Positions 1 through 5,010 of a stretch of DNA of 5,119 nucleotides are shown here, piece after piece; positions within the stretch are counted from its first letter, which is position 1, and every line of letters starts with the position of its first letter. The position numbers and the translations under genes are program-made. This DNA is from JACIWB01 sp038818725. GTDB taxonomy: Archaea; Thermoplasmatota; E2; UBA202; JdFR-43. Under the pieces are notes generated by a model. It worked only from the letters and a program-made list of their open reading frames with translations. It ran no database searches and was not told the origin of the DNA. The stretch is from contig JAWAYL010000056.1 of the NCBI GenBank assembly GCA_038818725.1, positions 1 to 5,119 on the forward strand. Reading direction: 5' to 3'.

Positions 1-7
1 AAGATGG

Positions 8-301
8 GTGATGTCGGAAGATGGAAAGGCAAGAAAAGAATATCATGCTTTTTATAATGCATTTCATATAAATGTAATGTCTTCTATAGAAAATATAAAG
101 GACACATTTTCAATAATTCTTATGGATGATAAAAAATTTAGAGAAATTGAGAAGAACATTTATGAAAGAGTCAAGGAAAAAGGGGAATTAAGCAGGGAAA
201 TTGAAAAAGAAATGGCTTTATCATCTGTGCAGATGAGATGTATTGTTAAGAGATCAAAGCTACTTGAATACAGGGGAATGAAAATAGAGAAAGTAGATTA
301 A
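8..301 (+). CDS. Unrecognised small protein, possibly the C-terminal end of a larger one
   Basis: I do not recognise this protein. The frame gives about 96 residues, starting at GTG 8 or ATG 11, but it is also open back to the window edge (codons for Arg-Trp precede the GTG). It may therefore be the 3' end of a longer gene. It is charged and Lys/Glu-rich. The last 50 residues (KEKGELSREIEKEMALSS, then QMRCIVKRSKLLEYRG) have the rhythm of a small helix-turn-helix or winged-helix domain; this is a visual impression only. No membrane segment, Cys cluster or catalytic motif is visible. Its TAA is followed after one base by the ATG of the RNase gene, so the two are very likely co-transcribed and translationally coupled. 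Any promoter lies outside the window. Confidence 0.55.
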   Translation: MMSEDGKARKEYHAFYNAFHINVMSSIENIKDTFSIILMDDKKFREIEKNIYERVKEKGELSREIEKEMALSSVQMRCIVKRSKLLEYRGMKIEKVD

Positions 302-302
302 G

Positions 303-1520
303 ATGATTGCTACATTTTTAGGAGGAGGTAGAGAAGTAGGAAGAGTTGGAATATTTTTAGAGATAGAAAATAAAAAAATTTTGATTGACTATGGCATATC
401 TCCTCAAAATCCACCTACCTATCCAATTGAATCTCCCCCTGTAAAATATGTTATTTTATCTCATGCACATCTTGATCATTCTGGAATGATACCGTGGATA
501 TGTAGAAGATATAATACGAAAGTTTTTTCTACAAAATTAACAAGAGAGCTTTCTCAAATTCTTTTTTATGATTCATTAAAAATAGCAGATACAAGTGGTT
601 ATCCTTTTCCATATGACGCAAATGATATTGAAATAGCAAATCAAAATTTTTTTGATTCTGAAAATAAAGTTGATATAGATAAAGAAATTGAAATAAATTT
701 TTATTCCGCTGGCCATATTCCCGGGTCAACTATGATAAAAATTAATGATACTCTTTTTGCATGTGATATAAATACTATCGAAACAAGATTGCTTCATGGA
801 GTTAAGCCAGTTAAATGCAGAAATCTTTTTATCGAAGGCACATATGCTGGTGTAGAGCATCCTGATAGAAAGGAATTGGAAAAGAAATTTATTGATGATG
901 TGGAAGATGTAGTAAATAAAGGAGGAAAGGCAATAATACCCGCATTTGCTGTTGGAAGGACGCAGGAAGTAGCAATGATTCTCACGGAAAAAGAGCAGGA
1001 AGTATGGATGGATGGAATGGGCTACCAGATATCCGAAATATTTCTTGACAACGCTCGCTATATAAAATCTCCCCAAAAATTAAGAAAGGCAATTGAAAAA
1101 ATAAATTTTGTTTATTCAAATCATGGAAAGAAGCTTGCATTAAAAGCAGGAATTGTTATTACAACAAGTGGAATGATGAATGGTGGCCCTGTTTTATGGT
1201 ATATAGATAAAATAAAGGATGATCCAAAATCTGCTGTTTTCATAACCGGCTATCAGGTAGAAGGAACAAATGGAAGAAGATTACTCGATAGTAGAGAAAT
1301 AGATTTATATGGAGTTGTTAGAAAGGTGAACTGCCAGGTAAAATTCTATGATTTTTCCGCTCACGCAAGCCACAGCCAGCTGGTTAAATTTATTAAGGAT
1401 TGCAATCCAGAAAATGTTGTCATTTTTCATTCAGAAAAGCCGGAGTTAATAGCCCAAGAAATAGATGTTCAAACATATACACCAAAAAATGGGGAGAAAA
1501 TAGAGATAGAGGGAGGCTAG
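303..1520 (+). CDS. Beta-CASP metallo-beta-lactamase RNase, aCPSF2-like
   Basis: A 405-residue metallo-beta-lactamase/beta-CASP nuclease, probably a zinc-dependent cytoplasmic RNase for mRNA processing or decay. All signature motifs are present: motif 1 D29; motif 2 SHAHLDH with H54, H56, D58 and H59; motif 3 H138 (SAGHIPGS); motif 4 D155; motif A E178 (FIEGTY); motif B H354 (FSAHAS); motif C H376 (VIFHSE). H354 and H376 are 22 residues apart, the same spacing as in human CPSF73. The GYQVEGTNGRR segment (316-326) is typical of the CPSF-like branch. There is no N-terminal KH extension, so it fits the short archaeal aCPSF2 class rather than aCPSF1; archaeal RNase J is the less likely alternative. 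The start MIATFLGGGREVGR is the family's usual N-terminus. Small departures are EGT where EST is usual and SAHAS where SAHAD is usual. It overlaps ftsZ by 4 bp. Confidence 0.93.
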   Translation: MIATFLGGGREVGRVGIFLEIENKKILIDYGISPQNPPTYPIESPPVKYVILSHAHLDHSGMIPWICRRYNTKVFSTKLTRELSQILFYDSLKIADTSGYPFPYDANDIEIANQNFFDSENKVDIDKEIEINFYSAGHIPGSTMIKINDTLFACDINTIETRLLHGVKPVKCRNLFIEGTYAGVEHPDRKELEKKFIDDVEDVVNKGGKAIIPAFAVGRTQEVAMILTEKEQEVWMDGMGYQISEIFLDNARYIKSPQKLRKAIEKINFVYSNHGKKLALKAGIVITTSGMMNGGPVLWYIDKIKDDPKSAVFITGYQVEGTNGRRLLDSREIDLYGVVRKVNCQVKFYDFSAHASHSQLVKFIKDCNPENVVIFHSEKPELIAQEIDVQTYTPKNGEKIEIEGG

Positions 1521-2587
1521 GCTATTATATCAACGCCCAATCTTTTTCCGCTATCCCATCTTGCAAGCCTAACTTCTTCTGTTTTTGGAGAAAGAATGTA
1601 TGGAGAGGTTACTCCTGTCATTATTGCCATAACTCTACATCTTCCATTGTAATCAGGATTTACTCTTGCTCCAAGTATTACATTTGCATAGGGATCTATC
1701 TCATTTGTCATATACTCAGCAACTTTTTCTGCAAACTCAAGAGACATATCCTGTCCGCCGGTTATATGAATTAAGCAACCTCTTGCTCCTGCAGTTTCTA
1801 CTTCAAGCAATGGATGATGAAGTGCTTCATGAGCCAACGCTTCTGGTCCATCTCTTATTGTTCCCTCTCCCCAGAACATCGCTGCAACATCTCCTCCACT
1901 TACAATTGTTTTTACATCCGCATAGTCAAGATTTATAAGAGACGGCTGTGTTATTGTTTCAGATATTCCCTTAACTGTTTCAGCTATTAGCTGATCCATT
2001 ACTCCAAATGCCTTATCTATCGGCAAATGTGGCACAAATTCAAGCAATTTCTGATTATCAAGCACTATCACTGAGTCGCACTCTTTCCTTAGCTCCTCCA
2101 ATCCTTGTTCCGCCCTGACTATTCTTCCTCTTTCAACCTTGAACGGAATCGATACCATTCCGACAACAATTGCTCCACTCCTCTTTGCAATCTTTGCCAC
2201 TAGCGGACTTGCGCCCGTGCCAGTGCCGCCTCCCATGCCAGCGGTTATGAAAACAAGGTCTGGCTCACCTATTATCTGGGCAATCTCATCTTTGCTTTCC
2301 TCAGCTGCTCTTCTTGCGACATCCGGATAGCCTCCTGCTCCTAGGCCACGGGTTGTGTTTCTTCCTATGACGAGTTTTTTGTCCGCTTCCACTACGTCGA
2401 GTGCTTGTTTATCTGTATTTATTGCTATTATTTCTGCTCCTTTTATTCCAATTTTGTGGAGTCTATTTACTGTGTTTCCGCCTGCTCCCCCTACCCCTAT
2501 AACCGCTATTTTTGGTATTCCAAATCCATCCTCTATCTCCTTTTTTTCGTCCTCAAACTTTAACGCATCTTCTACCAAGCTTTTCAT
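1517..2587 (-). CDS. ftsZ: Cell-division GTPase FtsZ, FtsZ2 type
   Basis: A complete 356-residue tubulin-family GTPase that would polymerise into the division ring at midcell. Visible motifs are the nucleotide-binding GGAGGN (33-38), INTDKQAL (56-63), the tubulin signature GGGTGTG (119-125), SIPFKVERGR (146-155) and the T7 synergy loop NLDYADVK (219-226), whose D221 and D224 should complete GTP hydrolysis in the next subunit. The N-terminus (MKSLVEDAL) and the SETITQPSLINLDYAD block resemble haloarchaeal FtsZ2 more than FtsZ1; this is judged from memory of the families. The body is followed by only a short tail ending RLGVDIIA, which may be the docking peptide for a membrane anchor such as SepF (inference). 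The start is supported by GGAGG 8 nt upstream. It lies downstream of the RHH gene on the same strand. Its codons look more GC-rich than those of the RNase and glnA genes. Confidence 0.96.
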   Translation of the reverse strand: MKSLVEDALKFEDEKKEIEDGFGIPKIAVIGVGGAGGNTVNRLHKIGIKGAEIIAINTDKQALDVVEADKKLVIGRNTTRGLGAGGYPDVARRAAEESKDEIAQIIGEPDLVFITAGMGGGTGTGASPLVAKIAKRSGAIVVGMVSIPFKVERGRIVRAEQGLEELRKECDSVIVLDNQKLLEFVPHLPIDKAFGVMDQLIAETVKGISETITQPSLINLDYADVKTIVSGGDVAAMFWGEGTIRDGPEALAHEALHHPLLEVETAGARGCLIHITGGQDMSLEFAEKVAEYMTNEIDPYANVILGARVNPDYNGRCRVMAIMTGVTSPYILSPKTEEVRLARWDSGKRLGVDIIA

Positions 2588-2632
2588 TTACATCCCCTCC
2601 TTTTTATTTTTATAGGCTGGTTGCATTCCCAT
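2588..2632 (-). other. Possible tiny ORF between the RHH gene and ftsZ
   Basis: The 54-nt gap between the RHH stop and the ftsZ ATG contains a 14-codon frame, MGMQPAYKNKKEGM, whose TAA directly abuts the ftsZ ATG (ATGTAAATG). Its first ATG (2632) touches a GGGGGGAG tract. The second in-frame ATG (2626) has that tract at a workable distance of about 6 nt. It could act as a coupling or leader peptide for ftsZ, or be chance. A frame this short cannot be supported by sequence alone. Confidence 0.2.
2596..2600 (-). promoter_or_regulatory. Shine-Dalgarno sequence of ftsZ
   Basis: Read on the minus strand this is GGAGG (within GGAGGGG), with 8 nt before the ATG at 2587. This is close to ideal spacing and fixes the ftsZ start. 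Confidence 0.8.
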
Positions 2633-2641
2633 CTCCCCCCT

Positions 2642-2869
2642 TTATTTTTTCTCATATTTTTTCACTTCTTCCGCCAATATTTGCAGGTCCTTAAAGCTTT
2701 CCCAAATCTTCTTTCTTTCTTCAACCACTTTAGCCATGTCACTCATCAAAAGATTTATTGCTCTCTTTATTGCCTCTGTTCTCGAACTATACTCGCCTAG
2801 AGTAATCAAAGTGTCTATAAATGCAATCTGGGATTTTGGTAGTCTCACTGTGATTTTTTCTGTTTCCAT
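2642..2869 (-). CDS. Ribbon-helix-helix regulator, CdrS-like
   Basis: A 75-residue MetJ/Arc-type ribbon-helix-helix DNA-binding protein, expected to bind DNA as a dimer. The N-terminal strand EKITVRLPK (4-12) would insert into the major groove. Helix A follows (about 12-22), then the turn GEYSSR (25-30) and helix B TEAIKRAINLL (31-41). The C-terminal 30 residues are highly charged and probably helical or coiled-coil, an extension beyond the minimal RHH fold. I chose ATG 2869 because METEKITVRLP is the usual RHH start and a GGGGGAG tract lies just upstream. The longer frame from 2902 would add 11 residues encoded across an inverted repeat. It is followed by ftsZ after 54 nt, matching the haloarchaeal cdrS-ftsZ2 gene pair, in which CdrS regulates division genes (known there, inferred here). 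Confidence 0.85.
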   Translation of the reverse strand: METEKITVRLPKSQIAFIDTLITLGEYSSRTEAIKRAINLLMSDMAKVVEERKKIWESFKDLQILAEEVKKYEKK

Positions 2870-2872
2870 TTT

Positions 2873-2879
2873 CTCCCCC
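2873..2879 (-). promoter_or_regulatory. Shine-Dalgarno-like tract of the RHH gene
   Basis: On the minus strand this reads GGGGGAG, 3 nt before ATG 2869. The spacing is shorter than ideal, but the tract favours this start over the one at 2902. Confidence 0.5.
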
Positions 2880-2915
2880 AAATGACGGATTTTGTATGGC
2901 ATTGTCCGTCATTTG
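2879..2915. promoter_or_regulatory. Perfect 11-bp inverted repeat, probable operator of the RHH-ftsZ operon
   Basis: CAAATGACGGA (2879-2889) and TCCGTCATTTG (2905-2915) are exact reverse complements separated by 15 nt. The element spans from near the predicted transcription start to the SD tract of the RHH gene. As DNA, the arms are about 26 bp apart centre to centre (2.5 helical turns), suiting a dimeric RHH repressor and autoregulation. As RNA, the same arms would form an 11-bp hairpin ending beside the SD tract, so translational control is an alternative. The identity of the binder is inferred from position only. Confidence 0.65.
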
Positions 2916-2922
2916 TCAGACA
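2914..2922. repeat. Short palindrome TGTCAGACA beside the operator
   Basis: TGTC-A-GACA is a perfect 9-bp palindrome abutting the upstream arm of the larger inverted repeat. On the minus strand the junction reads TGACAAATGAC, so the TGAC core recurs 7 bp apart. It may be an extra half-site for the same regulator, or chance. Confidence 0.35.
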
Positions 2923-2934
2923 TAATACATATTT

Positions 2935-2942
2935 TATTTAAA
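2935..2942 (-). promoter_or_regulatory. TATA box for the RHH-ftsZ operon
   Basis: The minus strand reads TTTAAATA preceded by AAAGTT as a possible BRE. With the usual archaeal spacing of about 25 bp, transcription would start near 2912, giving a leader of roughly 43 nt that contains the inverted repeat and the SD tract. Confidence 0.5.
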
Positions 2943-2980
2943 AACTTTTCTATTTTTGCATTTCAAGTGGAATTTTTCAT

Positions 2981-2994
2981 AAAGGATTTATATT
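2981..2994 (+). promoter_or_regulatory. BRE/TATA promoter of glnA, predicted leaderless
   Basis: AAAGGA (2981-2986, purine-rich, BRE-like) is followed by TTTATATT (2987-2994). The TATA centre lies about 25 bp before the glnA ATG, so transcription is predicted to start at or next to the start codon. There is no good SD in the stretch before the ATG, which agrees with a leaderless mRNA. Confidence 0.6.
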
Positions 2995-3014
2995 TTGAGT
3001 AATATATCCTGAAG

Positions 3015-4286
3015 ATGGAAAATGTAATGAATAAAATAAAGAGTGGAAAAATAAAATGGGTGCAACTGCATTTTGTTGATTTAATGGGAAAACTTAGGGT
3101 TTTGCATATTCCATCGAGCAAATTTATCAAAGAGGAGATATTTAAAAATGGTATAAATTTTGATGGTTCATCTGTTGGTATCAGCAAAGTAGAAAAATCT
3201 GATATGGTATTAATTCCTGACAATAAAACTTTTTCTATTCTTCCACATGAAAATGATGAAGCAAGAATTATAGCAGATATATATGATACAAATCTTAAGC
3301 AATCACCTTTTGATCCGAGAGGAATTCTCAAAAGAGCAATAAAAGAGTTGAAAGATTATGAAATAAAAATATCTCCAGAAATGGAATTTTATGTTATTAA
3401 AGAAAATGAGGACACACCTAAAAAGGGAGGATATTTTGCTTCTCCACCATTTGATGAAATGAAAAATTTTAGAAAAGATTTATCTGATGTTTTAATTCAG
3501 AGTGGCTACAATGTCAAATATCATCATCATGAAACAGGCTCGAATCAGCATGAAATAGAAGTTAGCGAAATGGATGCTATTTCTTCTGCAGATTTCTGCG
3601 TCTATTTTAAATATATTGCAAGGGAAATTGCAAAAAAATATGGTATAAAAATAACTTTTATGCCAAAGCCATTTTCAGATGATGCAGGAAACGGAATGCA
3701 TATTCATATTTCATTGTATAAAAATGGAAAAAATATTTTTTATGATAAAAATGATGAATATGGATTGAGTAAAATTGCAAGATTTTTTATAGGAGGAATA
3801 CTTCATCATGCGAGAGGGATCTCTCTTTTAGCAAATCCTACCGTAAATTCATATAAAAGACTTGTTCCAGATTTTGAGGCGCCTGTGTATGTAGCGTGGG
3901 CTAGATATAATAGAAGCAGTTTGATAAGGATACCAGCAAAAAAAGAAGTTGATATAGAAGTAAGAAATGGTGACCCTTCTGCAAATCCTTATCTATTTTT
4001 TTCAGCCGTTATATATGCTGGTTTAGATGGAATAAAAAATAAAATCGAATATGAGCCAATTGAGGAAAATGTATATAAGATGAGTAAAGAAGAAATTGAG
4101 AGAAAGAAAATAAAAAAATTACCCTCAACACTTCTTGAAGCAATAGAAGAGTTTGAAAAAGATGAAGTTATAAGGAAATCAATTGGAGAAGCATCAGACA
4201 TTATAATTGAGAAAAAAAGAATTGAATGGAATGAATATATGAAAGAAATAACGCCTGTTGATTATAAATTTTACATGGATTGCTGA
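3015..4286 (+). CDS. glnA: Glutamine synthetase, type I (GSI-alpha-like)
   Basis: A complete 423-residue enzyme, a little shorter than usual GSI, that would make glutamine from glutamate, ammonia and ATP as a cytoplasmic dodecamer. The N-terminal beta-grasp domain carries NFDGSSV (48-54) with D50, which lies at the subunit interface and is needed for ammonia binding. In the catalytic domain, E122/E124 (PEMEF), E173 and E180 (HETGSNQHE), H229 (GMHIH), R282 and E288 (NSYKRLVPDFEAP, with the flap glutamate), R300 (NRSS) and E315/R317 (IEVRNGDPSANPY) match the metal, glutamate and ATP ligands of the family. All key residues appear intact, so it should be active. There is no sign of the beta-type 25-residue insertion or an adenylylation site, so control is more likely by feedback or transcription. 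It is divergent from the RHH-ftsZ operon with its own promoter and has no nitrogen-regulatory gene beside it in this window. Confidence 0.93.
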   Translation: MENVMNKIKSGKIKWVQLHFVDLMGKLRVLHIPSSKFIKEEIFKNGINFDGSSVGISKVEKSDMVLIPDNKTFSILPHENDEARIIADIYDTNLKQSPFDPRGILKRAIKELKDYEIKISPEMEFYVIKENEDTPKKGGYFASPPFDEMKNFRKDLSDVLIQSGYNVKYHHHETGSNQHEIEVSEMDAISSADFCVYFKYIAREIAKKYGIKITFMPKPFSDDAGNGMHIHISLYKNGKNIFYDKNDEYGLSKIARFFIGGILHHARGISLLANPTVNSYKRLVPDFEAPVYVAWARYNRSSLIRIPAKKEVDIEVRNGDPSANPYLFFSAVIYAGLDGIKNKIEYEPIEENVYKMSKEEIERKKIKKLPSTLLEAIEEFEKDEVIRKSIGEASDIIIEKKRIEWNEYMKEITPVDYKFYMDC

Positions 4287-4327
4287 ATTTCTTCTACCAA
4301 TCTTGCTTGAAGGATGCTGAACTAACC

Positions 4328-4358
4328 TCTTATTTCTTTTCTAAATGTTTCATTTTTA
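4328..4358 (+). terminator. T-rich tract, possible glnA terminator
   Basis: About 40 nt after the glnA stop the plus strand becomes T-rich (TTATTTCTTTT, then TTTCATTTTTATA) without a strong hairpin. Archaeal RNA polymerase can terminate at such oligo-T runs. Support is weak because the whole region is AT-rich. Confidence 0.3.
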
Positions 4359-4523
4359 TATCTTAAGTTGCAATGCCTCTCTATGTGGAGGTATGGCTAT
4401 TTTGATCAATGGTTTATTTTCACAATATATGAGAATTTTCCTCACAAAATTTCTCAAAATCCGCAAAGATTCCCGCCCAACGAAAAATATTTTTGGAATT
4501 AATTCTAATAATTGTTGTAGCAT
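4356..4523 (-). CDS. Possible 55-residue basic, hydrophobic small protein
   Basis: I do not recognise this product. The frame runs MLQQLLELIPKIFFVGRESL through RILRNFVRKILIYC and ends PPHREALQLKI. It is rich in Ile, Leu, Arg and Lys, suggesting an amphipathic or membrane-associated helix. Two signals raise it above chance. AGGAGG lies directly upstream (4524-4529), though it touches the ATG with no spacing. A TATA-like TTTAAAAAATAA (4550-4561, minus strand) sits about 32 bp before the start, which would place transcription initiation near 4530. It is convergent with glnA. It may equally be a fragment of a decayed mobile-element gene. There is no family match to support function. Confidence 0.27.
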   Translation of the reverse strand: MLQQLLELIPKIFFVGRESLRILRNFVRKILIYCENKPLIKIAIPPHREALQLKI

Positions 4524-4631
4524 CCTCCTGAAAAAGAATCAGGTATATCTTATTTTTTAAATTTTTCAAATCTCTTGACACGGCGGATACAGATTAGCCT
4601 TTCTAATATAAAAATCTAACTAATTTTTAGA

Positions 4632-4641
4632 TGCTTTGTTG
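4632..4641 (+). repeat. TGCTTTGTTG, first copy: possible insertion-sequence end
   Basis: This 10-mer is exactly repeated at 4944-4953. Both copies are followed shortly by an A-rich tract leading into AAATTTT and then by a transposase-like frame. GCTTTGTTG resembles terminal inverted repeats of several IS families, so this may mark the left end of an older element. The right end is not visible. Confidence 0.4.
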
Positions 4642-4670
4642 CGAAATTTTCTGGAAAAAGAGATAGGAAA

Positions 4671-4938
4671 ATGCTATGCCCGCCAGCATCTGAATTTCTT
4701 TCTCATTTGGAACTAAGTTTCTTAGATCAAACACTAAAGCAAATAAAGAAAATGCAGAAAATCTTGAATTTAATCCGGGGAACTTCTTCTTATGAAACAA
4801 TAAGATATTTCATAAATGATCTTTTGCCAGAAAAAATAGAAGAAATTTTCTATGCTGTTGTAAAAGAAATGGGAAGGAAAATTAATAGAAGATGCAACTG
4901 CTAAGAGAGGAGAAAAAGAAGCAGAATATAATTACTAG
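4671..4938 (+). pseudogene. Frameshifted, truncated ORF, probably a transposase remnant
   Basis: The open frame from ATG 4671 gives 77 residues (with FLDQTLKQIKKMQKIL, NDLLPEKIEEIFYAVVKEMG) and ends in an unlikely Cys/Arg-rich tail, RRCNC. Removing one base from the A4 run at 4878-4881 instead gives RKLIEDATAKRGEKEAEYNY, ending at TAG 4936-4938. That reads as continuous protein and resembles the EDAT...EAEYN stretch found in some archaeal transposases (recalled from memory, not searched). The coding signal then stops abruptly where a second element appears to begin. It has no clear SD. I infer a dead transposase gene, both frameshifted and cut by insertion. A small non-transposase gene is the alternative. 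Confidence 0.45.
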
Positions 4939-4997
4939 GAAACTGCTTTGTTGAATAAATCATAAAATTTTTTATTTTCTTGCATAATTCCTCTCAG

Positions 4998-5002
4998 GGA
5001 GG
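4998..5002 (+). promoter_or_regulatory. Shine-Dalgarno sequence of the transposase
   Basis: GGAGG, 8 nt before ATG 5011, fixes the start. It could base-pair with CCTC at 4990-4993 in a small hairpin. Confidence 0.65.
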
Positions 5003-5010
5003 GGATAAAA

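Larger units (their letters stand above)
4287..4670. other. AT-rich intergenic stretch with small hairpins and no convincing large gene
   Basis: No recognisable domain is seen in any frame. A 71-residue plus-strand frame (4345-4560) has no SD and no family resemblance and is probably not real. The stretch holds an imperfect inverted repeat, GAGAATTTT (4431-4439) against AAAATTTCTC (4446-4455), and a 5-bp hairpin CCTGA/TCAGG (4527-4531 and 4539-4543). It ends with ATTAG/CTAAT and ATCTAA/TTAGAT pairs just before position 4632. It reads like decayed sequence flanking mobile elements, apart from the possible minus-strand ORF listed separately. Confidence 0.5.

Noticed and set aside
726..1076. 116-residue minus-strand frame within the RNase gene, plus shorter antisense frames nearby
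   Set aside because: It lies wholly inside a well-supported gene, has low-complexity Phe/Tyr/Ser-rich content and shows no domain.
1400..1774. 124-residue plus-strand frame across the RNase/ftsZ junction
   Set aside because: It overlaps two conserved genes in other frames, and its Cys/Tyr/Ser-rich sequence is typical of antisense noise.
2605..2616. TATA-like TATAAAAATA just upstream of ftsZ as an internal promoter
   Set aside because: It would place the start at the ftsZ ATG and exclude the strong SD from the mRNA, which is contradictory; transcription from the RHH promoter is simpler.
2642..2902. Longer version of the RHH protein starting at 2902
   Set aside because: The extra 11 residues are encoded through the inverted repeat and lie outside the RHH fold; ATG 2869 has an SD-like tract and the family-typical N-terminus.
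2962..2972. TTC-N5-GAA in the glnA promoter as a nitrogen-regulator (NrpR-like) site
   Set aside because: It does not match the NrpR operator pattern as I know it, and such short patterns are common in this composition.
4277..4321. Imperfect direct repeat GGATTGCTGAA / GGATGCTGAA at the glnA 3' end
   Set aside because: Only two short inexact copies, one of them inside the glnA stop region; no mobile-element boundary is supported.
4345..4560. 71-residue plus-strand frame after glnA
   Set aside because: It has no SD and no recognisable domain, and lies opposite a minus-strand frame with better initiation signals.
4572..4605. Bacterial-like -35 TTGACA followed by TATAAA-like sequence
   Set aside because: The genes indicate an archaeon, so sigma-type promoter motifs are not expected to function; probably chance in AT-rich DNA.
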